A stretch of DNA of 64,000 bases from Bacteroidota bacterium (GTDB taxonomy: Bacteria > Bacteroidota > Bacteroidia > NS11-12g > UBA955): NCBI GenBank assembly GCA_030682255.1, contig JAUXOK010000004.1, positions 1 to 64,000 on the forward strand. Direction: 5' to 3'. Position numbers and translations under genes: made by a program. The notes beneath the pieces are model-generated. The model was given only the letters and a program-made list of their open reading frames with translations. It did not search any database and was not told where the DNA came from. Position 1 is the stretch's first letter. Each line of letters begins with the position of its first letter. This document shows positions 46,409 to 56,650 of this stretch, in pieces.

Positions 46409-47298
46409 TTGATTTTTGTTGATGTGATATAAACCCCTGCAAAAATGAGCAATGTCGACAATATTTTATGCATAGTGAGTAAATCTTTTTCTAAATAAAT
46501 AGCAATAATGGTAGCCAAGATAGGTTGCAGATAAATATAAGTGCCTACAATAGTTGGTCCAGCCTTCATAATTGCCCATGCATTTAATAGGTATGTTATA
46601 AAGGTTGTAAAAACAATTATAAATAGAATTTTCAATACAATATCTTGGGGCATTAGACTAAATTTTGCCTCAGACAATTCCTGAAAACCAAAAGGAAATA
46701 CCAAAATACTACCCAATCCGAATGTGATTTTCGAAACTGTAAAGGTGTGATAATGTTTGAGTAATTCTTTTGCTAAAACCAAATATATAGCATAAGAGAT
46801 GGCGTTTAATACGATGAGTAAATCGCCCACAACTGTTTCGGATGAAAAATGAAATGCTCTGCCAGACATCAATAATAAACAACCAAAACAAGCTAATGAA
46901 ATTCCAATTACTTGCCTCAAAACCACTCTTTGTTGATTGATGAAACTATTTAAAACAAAAACAAAAATGGGAGTTGCCAACATTAATACAGCACCATTAA
47001 TAGGAGTAGTAATTTCTAAACCCTTAAAAAACATCAGCATATTGGCTGCCACACCAAAAACGGTACATAAAACAATTCTTAATCCATGTTTTTTCCAATC
47101 AATTTTTTCTCTCTTAATGCTTAACGAAGCAATAAAAAACAAAATAGCTGCTCCACTAACCCTTAGAATAATAAAACCAAATCCTTGAATATAAAAAGGC
47201 ATGATATCTTTTACCAAACTAAAAGTAAGTGCATAAATAAATGCAACCGTAAACAAAGCTATATGAACAAGCGGTTTGATATTAAAAAAGTTTGGCAA
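46387..47298 (-). CDS. DMT superfamily (EamA) permease
   Basis: 303 residues with about ten membrane helices in two EamA repeats (FIYALTFSLVKDIMPFYIQG, later LNAWAIMKAGPTIVGTYIYLQPILATIIAIYLEKD, which is the classic second-repeat motif). This is an inner-membrane transporter of unknown substrate. It is in a run of four genes (SDR, flavin reductase, this, yicC) with gaps of 4 and 45 nt and a 22-bp overlap. It is a different subfamily from the permease at 6628-7500. Confidence 0.88.
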   Translation of the reverse strand: MPNFFNIKPLVHIALFTVAFIYALTFSLVKDIMPFYIQGFGFIILRVSGAAILFFIASLSIKREKIDWKKHGLRIVLCTVFGVAANMLMFFKGLEITTPINGAVLMLATPIFVFVLNSFINQQRVVLRQVIGISLACFGCLLLMSGRAFHFSSETVVGDLLIVLNAISYAIYLVLAKELLKHYHTFTVSKITFGLGSILVFPFGFQELSEAKFSLMPQDIVLKILFIIVFTTFITYLLNAWAIMKAGPTIVGTYIYLQPILATIIAIYLEKDLLTMHKILSTLLIFAGVYITSTKIKWQKLKA

Positions 47299-47343
47299 AT
47301 TTCAGCCAAATTAGGTGAATTAAAAAATATCAAATAAAATGGG

Positions 47344-47973
47344 CTAAATTTCTTTCAAATCTTCATTGGGTTTAGCGTAAGAAAGTCTGCTGAGTTTTTT
47401 AGTAGAATGATAACTGTCTAATCCAGAAACGGTCAAACTGCCTGCTAGTTCTAAATCAATAAATCCATCTGCCTGTATGTAATTATCATCCATCAACACC
47501 TCCTTGATGCTGCCAATTATTAAAATTGTATGATTCGTTTTTATTTCTAGGGTTTCAACACACTCTAAACCAAATTTTAAATGACTTTCTTTCACATAAG
47601 GCGCAATGATATTGTTTGAATACGCTTCAGTGAGTTCTACTGCATCAAACTCAGAGATATTTCTATCGTATCTTGCGGATGTTTGATGAGCTTTTTGATA
47701 AATAGCTTTATGAATATGATTGATAGTAAAATACTTGGTTTCTAAAATATTTTCATAAGTATGTCTTTCCACTTCAGCTGGTCTCACCAATATTGAACAC
47801 AAAGGCGGATTGGCACCAATATGCATCACAGAATTAAATATGGCTAAATTAGTTGCCTTGTTTTGATTGATACTTCCTACCAATACCACACTTTTAAAAC
47901 CACCCAAAGAATTGAAGAAAGAGGCTCTGTAGTGTTTTTCCATTTGCAAAAAATCAGATTCAGTCAATTTCAT
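47344..47973 (-). CDS. Flavin reductase-like, FMN-binding split-barrel protein
   Basis: About 209 residues from the ATG at 47973; the longer frame to 48006 runs into the SDR gene. The domain starts HYRASFFNSLGGFKSVVLVGSINQNKATNLAIFNSVMHIGANPPLCSILVRP, the FMN-site pattern of the DIM6/NTAB flavin reductase family, with YENILETKYFTINHI following. It should bind FMN and reduce it or use it in a small-molecule reaction. It follows the SDR gene by 4 nt, suggesting that both act on one pathway. Confidence 0.85.
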   Translation of the reverse strand: MKLTESDFLQMEKHYRASFFNSLGGFKSVVLVGSINQNKATNLAIFNSVMHIGANPPLCSILVRPAEVERHTYENILETKYFTINHIHKAIYQKAHQTSARYDRNISEFDAVELTEAYSNNIIAPYVKESHLKFGLECVETLEIKTNHTILIIGSIKEVLMDDNYIQADGFIDLELAGSLTVSGLDSYHSTKKLSRLSYAKPNEDLKEI

Positions 47974-47977
47974 AGTC

Positions 47978-48676
47978 TTAAATTTTAATACTCGACATAC
48001 CGCCATCTAAGTGAAGTATTTGACCTGTCATCCAAGAAGCAGAATTTGACAAAAGAAAACAAGCCATTTCAGCCAATTCTTTTGGATTTCCAACCCTTTG
48101 AAGAGGATGTCTTTTACCTGATGCTTCAATTTTTTCTGGTGTATTGAGTAGTTTTTCTGCTAATGGGGTATTGGTAAGAGAAGGCGCAATACAATTGACT
48201 CTAATTTTTGGTGAAAATTCTGCAGCCAAAGACTTTGTTAAACCCTCGATAGCACCCTTTGAAGCAGCAATACTTGCATGAAAAGGCATGCCTAGAGAAA
48301 CAGCAACCGTACTAAATAAAACCACACTTGCTGAATCGCTTTTTTTCAACATGGGCAAAACAGTTTGTAAGGTTTTAATTGCACCAAGTACATTAACTTG
48401 CCAATCGTTTAAAAAATCTTCTTGAGACAGCCTATTAAAAGGCTTCAAATTAATACTGCCTGGCGCATAAACAACCCCATCTAACACTTCGGGTAAAAAA
48501 TCAGCACTGATAGTCTCCTTAGTGATATCGAGCGCCAAAAAATGAAGATTTGAAGAAGGTAATGCTTCATTAACTTCTCTTGCCACCACCCAAAGATGAT
48601 GACCTGCTTGGTTCAATTGACGAACTGTTTCTAAACCAATGCCTTTTGTGCCACCTACAATTAAATAATTTGCCAT
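47978..48676 (-). CDS. SDR-family protein with an altered active site
   Basis: 232 residues of a Rossmann fold: YLIVGGTKGIGLETVRQL (NAD(P)-binding glycine motif), YAPGSINLKPF (instead of NNAG), the serine region FSTVAVS and ILHLDGGMSSIKI at the end. Normally the catalytic motif is YxxxK; here the lysine (Lys140, in AASKGAIEG) is present but the tyrosine position (136) is isoleucine. So either the enzyme uses another residue or it is not a classical dehydrogenase. It is first in a four-gene run with a flavin reductase. Confidence 0.82.
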   Translation of the reverse strand: MANYLIVGGTKGIGLETVRQLNQAGHHLWVVAREVNEALPSSNLHFLALDITKETISADFLPEVLDGVVYAPGSINLKPFNRLSQEDFLNDWQVNVLGAIKTLQTVLPMLKKSDSASVVLFSTVAVSLGMPFHASIAASKGAIEGLTKSLAAEFSPKIRVNCIAPSLTNTPLAEKLLNTPEKIEASGKRHPLQRVGNPKELAEMACFLLSNSASWMTGQILHLDGGMSSIKI

Positions 48677-48715
48677 AGTAGTTATAACAAAGAAACTTCA
48701 ATATGGTTTAATAAC

Positions 48716-48747
48716 AAAAAAGTCGCCTTTTGAGGGGCGACTTTTTT
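48716..48747 (-). terminator. Strong intrinsic terminator after the T9SS gene cluster
   Basis: AAAAAAGTCGCC (48716-48727) and GGCGACTTTTTT (48736-48747) make a perfect 12-bp stem with an 8-nt loop and A/T runs on both sides. It ends the minus-strand transcript of 48769-52458 and keeps it apart from the SDR operon. Confidence 0.88.
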
Positions 48748-48768
48748 TCATTTTAGAGAATTTAACAA

Positions 48769-51700
48769 TTACTGAATAACAATATTTTTTACAAATGATG
48801 TACCGTTGCTAGTTACATTGATAGAGTATATACCTTTAGCTAGATGAGATAAATCAACATCCAATGCTTGTGAATCTGAATTCACATAGGTTTCGTAAAT
48901 CAATTTTCCTAAAATATTGAAAATCTTAATAGTAGGAGTAGATACTTCATTCTCAAAAGTTATACTAAACAAACCATTGGAAGGATTTGGATAAACATTA
49001 AAATTTTGATTTTCAATAACCTTTAAGTCTGTCATTACATCAATACATTTTGTTGTAGAACACTCGCATCCTGCTTGATTTGAAGCAATCATAGTAACAC
49101 AATATTTGGTGTTACCAATGTAAGTATGCATTGTGCCATTTCCTGAACTATTTAAAGTATTGCCATCACCCATAATCCAAACATAATTAATACCGCTCAT
49201 AGACCCTCCCGAAGGAGTTAAAGTGAAGTTTTTAAAATTGGTATTCCAGTTTCTAGTGTAATTGAAATCGCAAGTACTTGGCAATGGTGAAACACTTACT
49301 GTTTTTATAATAGAATCTGAACAACCATCCACTAAATTGGCAATGAGTTTTACTGAGTAGGTTTGCGAACTATTGTATACATGCACTGGAGATTCTATTG
49401 TGCTTGTAGAACCATCTCCAAACAACCATTTATAATTAACAACACCATTTCTATAAGTTGTTAAATTGGTAAAAATTGCTTCGTTGCCTATACAATCACT
49501 AGAAGACTCAAACTCTGCCTTTGGTTGAAGTTTTACTTCTACTAGTTTTGAAACAATATCGCTACATCCATTTGATAGAGATGTCTTTAAACTTACATTT
49601 TTAGGTCCAACTGATAACCAATTAACATTGGGGTTAGTCGCACTAGATGGGACACCTTGACCAAAGTTCCATTCATATTGAAGCAGTGTCTCTCCAAATA
49701 AATTGGTTGTATTGTTAAAAGGTGTACTTATTCTTTCGCATGCATAATCATAAGTAAAATCTGATATTGGAGCTTGTTTAACAGTAATTGGTTTAGAAAT
49801 AGAATCTTTACAGCCAAATTCAGAAGTATTCAACAACATTACATTTTTAACACCAGCTGATTGAAAAGTGTAAGAAGTATTAAAGTCTGACGCAATATTA
49901 CCATTATCGTTAAAGTTCCACTTATTACCAAACTGTCCTGAACTTAAAGTTGAACTATTGATGAACACAAATTCTTCATTAGAACAGTTGCCTGATAGTA
50001 AATTGAAATTTGCTTTTGGTCTTGCAAATTGGTATACATTTTTTGACAATGTGTTTTTGCAACCATTAGCTTCCGCAATTAAAGTAACTTTATACCCTCC
50101 AGGAGCAGCATAAAGATGGTTGATAGGCGAATTAGAAGCATTAGACAAAGTTGTATTATCACCAAAATTCCAATCAAAATTTAAAGTACCAGAGCTCGAA
50201 CTAGAATTATTAATAAAAGTAATATTTTCTCCTTCGCATTTGTTAAGATGACTAAATTGAACGATAGGCAATTGACCTACATTAACAGCAATGATGGTAT
50301 CTTTTCTGACATTCCATCTATCGCTAATTGCTGTTAGTTTTACATTAAATATTCTTGAAGAGCTAAAAGAATGTACAGGTGTAATAAAATCTGATGAAGA
50401 GCCATCATCAAAATCCCATTCATAATTCATTATACCTGAATGAATGGTGCTATTATTTTCAAAAAGTATTTCATCACCAACACATACTGAACTTGGGAAT
50501 GTAAACATAGGTTTAGGAGTTGGTGCAACATACAAAGTACGTTTAATGGTAGAGTCGCACATAGTTGTTAATAAATCTGAATAATTCATAGTAAAAGTAA
50601 TGAAACTATCCAAATACTGACTCGTTGGTATCATAGATAATGAGCCAGAGCCAGATGAACTTGGTGGGGTTACAGTGTATGCTAAAATAGGCACTAATGT
50701 ATTATAACGTGTTCTAGCTTCTACTGAGTTAATAATCCAAGATAAACCATGGTCTGCATTATTATAACCTGTTGGAGGAATCAATTCATAAGTTATTGTT
50801 TTACCAACTTCTATCACATCTGGGTCAGACATTACACCAAGTTTATATTGTCCTTGAAAAGGAGTGCCTTGAATAACGTTGGCTCCAATTGGTCTTGGTT
50901 TTACTGTGATGTTATACGGCAAACGTGTGCCATTGGCACATTGTTGTTTATATAAGAAAGCCATTTCAGTGACATAATTTGCTAAGACTTGAGTGGCTCC
51001 AAATTTACCAATAATAATACTACCAGCATTTTGCAGCGTCAAATCTGCATTTGAAACACCTGCACCACCTAATAAATTATAGAAAGCATTACCAGAGCCT
51101 AGGCTTATATCAGTGGTAACATAAAAACTATAGGTACCAGGTTGAAGGAATAAATTATTAGCAGTTACTCTCATTCTATTAAATCCACCAGAAGCAATGA
51201 ATGTACCTATTCCCTCGCTAACTTTTGTCCAAGCACTTGAATTGGTTTGAAAACCTGTGTAAGCCCCCGATTTAAAATACAACTGAAAACCAGGATTGGT
51301 TGGAGTAGCATACCATAATCTAAGCGAAATACTATCCAAAACTACATCTCTTAATACTGTAACATTAAACATTGCCCCATAATCGTTGGCTTGTGTAACA
51401 TTGACACCTGTTGTTGGAGTAGTATTTGCTAAAGTTGATTTTATCGTAGCTATTTTTGAAGCCTGAGCATAAAAGGTTCGATTGCTTGTTAAGAATGGAC
51501 CAACGGCATTTCTACCTATTGCAATTGGGGTTCCACCACTTGAATTGTTATACCATAATATACTATCACCATTATTATCTGGTATAGCTCTTAACGAAGA
51601 TAATCCTTGACCACATTGCACCGCATCTACCACTGTTGGTGGATTGGGATTTCCTAAAAACTCTACATTTCTAATAAATTCATCATTGCCTGCACCTGAG

Positions 51701-52458
51701 TCTATAGACATGCCATTTGGAAAAGATGTCCAAGCTCTAAAAACATAATTGGTACTAGGTGAAAAATTAAATGGATTTGCTAAGTTAATAACAGTAGATT
51801 GACCTGTTAACAAATTTGATGTAATATATTGAGTAGCTTGTTGAATACCATTGATAGACCAATTAAGTCTAAAACTATCTAATCTGTTTAAACCAAAATT
51901 AAATACTGTGGCATCCATTCTTTGAGATGCATTACAAATTTCTGGATTAGTTATCAATGCAACACCAGCATCATGTCTATAACTTGGGCCAAAAATCTCA
52001 ATTTCTCTGAAATTAACATTAGAACTTTGAGTACCAATTACTACTATATCTATAATTCGAATTTGCGTGGTAGCTACAGCTGGAAAATCAATGCTATAAA
52101 TACATACACCTGTGGCTTGTGTAAATGCATAATGATTAACCCATGTTGTACCATTCCAATATTGAACAGTGCCTCCTCCTAAAAATCTTGTCAAATCTTG
52201 AGCAACATGAAAAGTGATCTTATTAATAATTTTGGTTGAAGGCCATGTGAATTGAATAAAAATAGCAGAACCAGGATTGGTTGCAGCAGACGTAATCCAC
52301 ATCTGCTGAGTTCCACAAGTTCCAAAATTTAAATCATTTAAAGTGGCACAAGTACCAGTATTACAAGTACTAGCAGAAGCAGTAGCTTGAGGGGCTATAT
52401 TTTGAGTTTTTAAATCACTCAAAACAAAAGTTAAAACAATAAAAAATATTTTTTTCAT
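48769..52458 (-). CDS. Giant T9SS substrate with a discoidin-like domain and PKD repeats
   Basis: 1229 residues. A signal peptide (ending around LKTQ) is followed by a galactose-binding/discoidin-like beta-sandwich (about 20-155: NIAPQATASASTC ... INFREIEIFGP type). A CARDB-like region comes next (about 160-270), then long beta-rich stretches, then five or six PKD domains (WDFDDGSSS, WNFGDNTT, WLFGDGST) and a T9SS type A sorting domain (VYPNPSNGLFSI ... DLSHLAKGIYSIN). The last 550 or so residues closely match the same region of the gene at 56651-60709. It should be a cell-surface adhesive or carbohydrate-binding protein. Its start follows a terminator-like hairpin by 16 nt. Confidence 0.87.
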   Translation of the reverse strand: MKKIFFIVLTFVLSDLKTQNIAPQATASASTCNTGTCATLNDLNFGTCGTQQMWITSAATNPGSAIFIQFTWPSTKIINKITFHVAQDLTRFLGGGTVQYWNGTTWVNHYAFTQATGVCIYSIDFPAVATTQIRIIDIVVIGTQSSNVNFREIEIFGPSYRHDAGVALITNPEICNASQRMDATVFNFGLNRLDSFRLNWSINGIQQATQYITSNLLTGQSTVINLANPFNFSPSTNYVFRAWTSFPNGMSIDSGAGNDEFIRNVEFLGNPNPPTVVDAVQCGQGLSSLRAIPDNNGDSILWYNNSSGGTPIAIGRNAVGPFLTSNRTFYAQASKIATIKSTLANTTPTTGVNVTQANDYGAMFNVTVLRDVVLDSISLRLWYATPTNPGFQLYFKSGAYTGFQTNSSAWTKVSEGIGTFIASGGFNRMRVTANNLFLQPGTYSFYVTTDISLGSGNAFYNLLGGAGVSNADLTLQNAGSIIIGKFGATQVLANYVTEMAFLYKQQCANGTRLPYNITVKPRPIGANVIQGTPFQGQYKLGVMSDPDVIEVGKTITYELIPPTGYNNADHGLSWIINSVEARTRYNTLVPILAYTVTPPSSSGSGSLSMIPTSQYLDSFITFTMNYSDLLTTMCDSTIKRTLYVAPTPKPMFTFPSSVCVGDEILFENNSTIHSGIMNYEWDFDDGSSSDFITPVHSFSSSRIFNVKLTAISDRWNVRKDTIIAVNVGQLPIVQFSHLNKCEGENITFINNSSSSSGTLNFDWNFGDNTTLSNASNSPINHLYAAPGGYKVTLIAEANGCKNTLSKNVYQFARPKANFNLLSGNCSNEEFVFINSSTLSSGQFGNKWNFNDNGNIASDFNTSYTFQSAGVKNVMLLNTSEFGCKDSISKPITVKQAPISDFTYDYACERISTPFNNTTNLFGETLLQYEWNFGQGVPSSATNPNVNWLSVGPKNVSLKTSLSNGCSDIVSKLVEVKLQPKAEFESSSDCIGNEAIFTNLTTYRNGVVNYKWLFGDGSTSTIESPVHVYNSSQTYSVKLIANLVDGCSDSIIKTVSVSPLPSTCDFNYTRNWNTNFKNFTLTPSGGSMSGINYVWIMGDGNTLNSSGNGTMHTYIGNTKYCVTMIASNQAGCECSTTKCIDVMTDLKVIENQNFNVYPNPSNGLFSITFENEVSTPTIKIFNILGKLIYETYVNSDSQALDVDLSHLAKGIYSINVTSNGTSFVKNIVIQ

Positions 52459-52473
52459 ATTAAAAATTATTAA

Positions 52474-52514
52474 AAACAGACATTGAATTTTTATATTTTA
52501 TCCAATGTCTGTTT
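52474..52514 (-). terminator. Terminator-like hairpin between two T9SS genes
   Basis: AAACAGACATTG (52474-52485) and CAATGTCTGTTT (52503-52514) form a perfect 12-bp stem with a 17-nt loop. On the minus strand it is followed by TTTTTAATAATTTTT. It begins 10 nt past the stop of the gene at 52524 and ends 15 nt before the start of the next gene at 52458, so it is both an end for one transcript and a 5' structure for the next. Confidence 0.75.
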
Positions 52515-52523
52515 GATTTTTCA

Positions 52524-55500
52524 TTATTTAATCAATGTAACTTTTTTGGTAACAATGATGCCATCACTGATAATATTGATGGTGTATACACCTTCAGCAT
52601 AATTAGACAAATCAAGATTAATTGAACTTGTTGTTTCATTGATGTTATTTTCTAAAACAACTTGGCCCATTTGATTCACTACTTTCAAATTAGCTTGATT
52701 TATTACTGATCCATCAAATGAAATGTTAAGCATTCCATTCGAAGGATTAGGATAAATAATGACAGATTCCTCAGCTTTTTTGTTTGCATCTATACCAACT
52801 GTTGAATTTAAACAAGCAGGCCAATAAGTGTATACTACTTGTCTAGTTAAAAGTGCTGAAGTATTACCACTTGGATCTGTTACTTTATATGTGATATAAT
52901 AACTGCCTTCTTGAAATGGATTAACATTTTGAGACACAATTTCAACTAAAGGTAACAATACTTGTGGACCGTAGTAATTGTCTGTAGAAGACAATCCCCA
53001 CATTGGCCAAATATTTTCACCAACACAACCATAGATAGTACCACCCCAAAGACTTGGCGCTTGTCTATCGACTACATTAACTGTTCTAGTTTTGGTAGCT
53101 ACATTGCCTGAACCGTCTACTGCTTTGAAAACCTCGGTATATGTGCCAAGTAAATAAGGATTTACATTGCTAGAGATTCTTGAAACACTTACTTGTCCTG
53201 CACCATAATAATTATCAGTAACAGAAGCAGGAATAGAAACATATGGTGTAGTTACATCATGTTCAACAACATCAAATGTATTTAAATTGATAGTTGGGGC
53301 AATAAAATCATCAACTCTATAATCTACAACTATAGGGGCAGATATATTGCCTTCGCTGTCTTTGGCGGTATAAGTTGCTGTATAAGTGCCTTTCAGCTGA
53401 GAGTTTAAAGGCTCTGGGAACCATGTTTTAGTCAAAATTGGATCATTGTCATATTCATCTTCAACAAAAGTTTGATCAATCCAAAGTGTATTAATTTGGA
53501 TATTTCTTTCTCCGATTGCATTTATAACAGGCGCTTTGGTATCTTCTACACAAACATTTCTAGTTGCTGTTGCGATGTTTCCATCAAAATCATAAACTGT
53601 GTAAGTAAGTGTATAGTTTCCTACTGTTCTGGTATCTACAATACCAGAAACTCTGATAGCAGAGGTTAATGAATAGAAAGGATTTGTATTGAAAGCGGTA
53701 GCACCTGGATCAACATAAGGAGCATTTGTTCTATTGGCTTGAATACAAGTTGAAGAACCAGGATTTAAATTAATTGTTGGAGGTGTAATATCATTAACAA
53801 CTATTATAGTTCTAATTTTAGTTTCTGCAATATTACCAGACAAATCAGTAACATTGTATTCATAACTATAAATACCTGTAAGGCTAACATCTAAATCATT
53901 GGTTACTGTCATTCTACTAGTTATATCACCTTCAGAAGCATCGAAAGCTGTAGCCCCTGCATCTGTGTATGATGAACCAACTTCTAATCTAACTACTTCA
54001 TCCCCTAGCATTGTAATGATAGGTTTAGAATTATCTTTTGCAAGGTTTATACCATAATCATGATACTCACCAGCAGCCAAAGGTCCGCATGAAGTTGTAT
54101 TTTGGTTATCATAATTGATGGCTATTCTTAATCTAGAAAGACCCTCAAAAGAACTAGTTAAACTTGGAACAGTAAAAGTTGTTGTATAAACTTGATTTCT
54201 GGTTGAAGGTTCAAAGAAAATTTCCTCACCTGCATCGTCAAAATCTCCATCAATATTCCAATCTATCCATGCTCTTCTATTAGCAGGGTCAACATTAGAA
54301 CTTCTTCTTACTTCTAATGTGTATGTTTTTCCGTATGTTAAATCTGCAACATCTGTAGAGGAATAATTATTGTATGTTCCAACACTGCTAGTTATAGATT
54401 TATCTATTAATGATGTATTACCGTCTGATAAAATTACTCTGTTTATTGCAAGATCTGAAGATTTAATAAATGAAGAAGGAATACAATATTCAACAGCACA
54501 AATAAATCTATTAATTGCAACCGTTTTTGTAGTTGTTGTTGGATTGTTATTATTCCATGCTTTTAAAGTAACAGTATAGCAACCTGAAGCATTAAATCTG
54601 ATGATAGGTGTTGGAAAAGTATCACCTGGATTAGAATTGTATTTAACAAATCCTGAACCATGGCTTGATCCGCCACCACTTGGTGGGTTCAATAAGGTAT
54701 AAGTAGTTGGAAAAATTGTCCATTCAAAACGGTTGGCATTGTCAACTATTGGAGATAAAGTTACTCTATCAACGCCTACATTTGGTCTTCTATTGGAGGC
54801 TTTGATACTCAAAGAAGTTTGAGTGTTAGGTGTAATAACATCATAATTCATGCATGTTTTACTATTGCCTACGCAAGACTTAACCTCTAAACAAACCTTG
54901 TAGGTTTGATCTGTTGTAAAACTATAGTTCAAATTTTCTGATGTAGAAACTATGTCATCATCAATAGTCCATTCCCAAGTAGGCACACCCACTACATTTT
55001 GACTAATATTTGAAAATTTAATGGGAGTATTGTTGAAACCAACTGGGATTGAAGGACTAAATGTTGGGGATGATACGGTTGCAGGTCCTAACTCAGATGT
55101 ATAAAAACCAGCAAATCCAGAATCTACTCCTGCACCATCAGACTCAAATAATATATACATACTTCCACTTGTAGCTGTTACATTTCTTGGGGTCGTTTGT
55201 CCAAAAGTCCAATTTGCCAACAATGTAGTATTAGCTCCACCTGGGGATTTTCCATCCCATACTCTCAATCTATCTCCAATTCCAGCAAACTTTAATTGTG
55301 TCATGGTTAAGTTTATCTTTTGTGCATTACATGGAGTTATTCTTATGAAAGAACGAGAACCTAATCCTTGGTTATTGCTGTAATTTAATGCAGCACCTCC
55401 ATTGTCAAAAATAGTACCTGTTGGGCTTTGAACAATATTATCACTGTTTGGACCAAAAGTACCAAAGCCTAATAAATATTGAGTTGGTAAAGTTACTGTA

Positions 55501-56639
55501 ATATAACATATTTTTCTTTTTGGGATAGAGAAACCTCTATCATTTCTTGCTGTTAATACAACTGTATAACATCCTGGTCTATCAAATGAAAACTCTGGGT
55601 TTTGAGATATTTCGTCCGAACCATTGCCATCAGGGTCTGGAAATACATCACCTGAGGTAATATTTTTAACATCATTTACATCTGTTGAATCGTATACATT
55701 CCAAGTCCATTCATAAGGACCAAATTCCGATAAATCAAACAATTTAACTGTTTCATATTGCTCAACTTGAACTTTATCAGCTACAAAATTAGCAACGGGA
55801 GGTACTGTTGGAGTGTTCACTGTTAAACATTTAACTACACTATCAGAACCTGCACAATTGGTGCTTTTTAATTTTACACATTTTGCACCATCAGTATTCC
55901 AAGTATAACTAAAATTAACGCTATTTGGTGCTTCTATTGTGCCATCATTGTTAGCATCCCAAGTATGTGAAATGTATCCAGTTTGGTTAATATTTACAAA
56001 TCTTACCACTGATTTTATCCAAGCTGTTGTTGGAGCAGCAAAACCAACTGATAAATTTGTTGGCAATTGTAGATTAACCAAATAATCTTCTGTTTCCCCC
56101 CAAGCGTATGTGCCACAAGCACTACCAGGGTTTGCCATAACAGTAGTTTCAATTAAAACACATCTCATTCTAGTTAATCCAGGATTAACATTACAAGGCA
56201 CTGTGAATGTATAATTAATGTCTCTAACACCAGCAGCGGCAGCAAATGGCGTACTTCTTACAGCTTCTGAAGCTTCGAAGGTGTTATTTCTGTTATAATC
56301 TATCCATACTAAAGCTTGGTTGGACCAAACACCTGTTGCGCAGTAACCTACTGTAACACTGACAGTATAAGTTGCACCAGCTGACATTGGAATAGAAGGC
56401 AAAGATGTAAAATCTGTGTACTGGGCACACACAGTAGTTGCTGGTTGCCAAGAGTTGTTATCCAACAAAATATTTGTGCCTTGAACCAATCTTACATTTG
56501 ATATAAATTCATCGGTAGTGCTGGTAGCGTTACTGGTACAATACTGCGCACTGATATTATTGCTAAATGCAATAAGGTAAGCCAAAAAGAAACCTTTTAT
56601 AAGATTGGCTAATTTTAAATTTTTTAATTTTATAGTCAT
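52524..56639 (-). CDS. Giant T9SS substrate with GEVED, CUB-like, PKD and DUF5011 modules
   Basis: 1371 residues. Signal peptide (1-31, ending ISAQ); GEVED domain at about 60-195 (WIDYNRNNTFEASEAV ... GETEDYLVNL); PKD-type domains (about 200-390); a CUB-like domain (about 390-510: IRITPCNAQKINLTM ... DRLRVWDGKSPGG ... MYILFESDG); a further PKD and a second GEVED (about 720-865: WIDWNIDGDFDDAGEE); four or five DUF5011 repeats (YTDAGATAFD, YVDPGATAFN; about 870-1255); and a T9SS type A sorting domain (YPNPSNGMLNISF ... LSNYAEGVYTINI). It starts 11 nt after the stop of the gene at 56651, so the two are co-transcribed. Surface exposure is expected; a role in adhesion or matrix is inference. Confidence 0.88.
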   Translation of the reverse strand: MTIKLKNLKLANLIKGFFLAYLIAFSNNISAQYCTSNATSTTDEFISNVRLVQGTNILLDNNSWQPATTVCAQYTDFTSLPSIPMSAGATYTVSVTVGYCATGVWSNQALVWIDYNRNNTFEASEAVRSTPFAAAAGVRDINYTFTVPCNVNPGLTRMRCVLIETTVMANPGSACGTYAWGETEDYLVNLQLPTNLSVGFAAPTTAWIKSVVRFVNINQTGYISHTWDANNDGTIEAPNSVNFSYTWNTDGAKCVKLKSTNCAGSDSVVKCLTVNTPTVPPVANFVADKVQVEQYETVKLFDLSEFGPYEWTWNVYDSTDVNDVKNITSGDVFPDPDGNGSDEISQNPEFSFDRPGCYTVVLTARNDRGFSIPKRKICYITVTLPTQYLLGFGTFGPNSDNIVQSPTGTIFDNGGAALNYSNNQGLGSRSFIRITPCNAQKINLTMTQLKFAGIGDRLRVWDGKSPGGANTTLLANWTFGQTTPRNVTATSGSMYILFESDGAGVDSGFAGFYTSELGPATVSSPTFSPSIPVGFNNTPIKFSNISQNVVGVPTWEWTIDDDIVSTSENLNYSFTTDQTYKVCLEVKSCVGNSKTCMNYDVITPNTQTSLSIKASNRRPNVGVDRVTLSPIVDNANRFEWTIFPTTYTLLNPPSGGGSSHGSGFVKYNSNPGDTFPTPIIRFNASGCYTVTLKAWNNNNPTTTTKTVAINRFICAVEYCIPSSFIKSSDLAINRVILSDGNTSLIDKSITSSVGTYNNYSSTDVADLTYGKTYTLEVRRSSNVDPANRRAWIDWNIDGDFDDAGEEIFFEPSTRNQVYTTTFTVPSLTSSFEGLSRLRIAINYDNQNTTSCGPLAAGEYHDYGINLAKDNSKPIITMLGDEVVRLEVGSSYTDAGATAFDASEGDITSRMTVTNDLDVSLTGIYSYEYNVTDLSGNIAETKIRTIIVVNDITPPTINLNPGSSTCIQANRTNAPYVDPGATAFNTNPFYSLTSAIRVSGIVDTRTVGNYTLTYTVYDFDGNIATATRNVCVEDTKAPVINAIGERNIQINTLWIDQTFVEDEYDNDPILTKTWFPEPLNSQLKGTYTATYTAKDSEGNISAPIVVDYRVDDFIAPTINLNTFDVVEHDVTTPYVSIPASVTDNYYGAGQVSVSRISSNVNPYLLGTYTEVFKAVDGSGNVATKTRTVNVVDRQAPSLWGGTIYGCVGENIWPMWGLSSTDNYYGPQVLLPLVEIVSQNVNPFQEGSYYITYKVTDPSGNTSALLTRQVVYTYWPACLNSTVGIDANKKAEESVIIYPNPSNGMLNISFDGSVINQANLKVVNQMGQVVLENNINETTSSINLDLSNYAEGVYTINIISDGIIVTKKVTLIK

Positions 56640-56650
56640 AAACTGATTTT

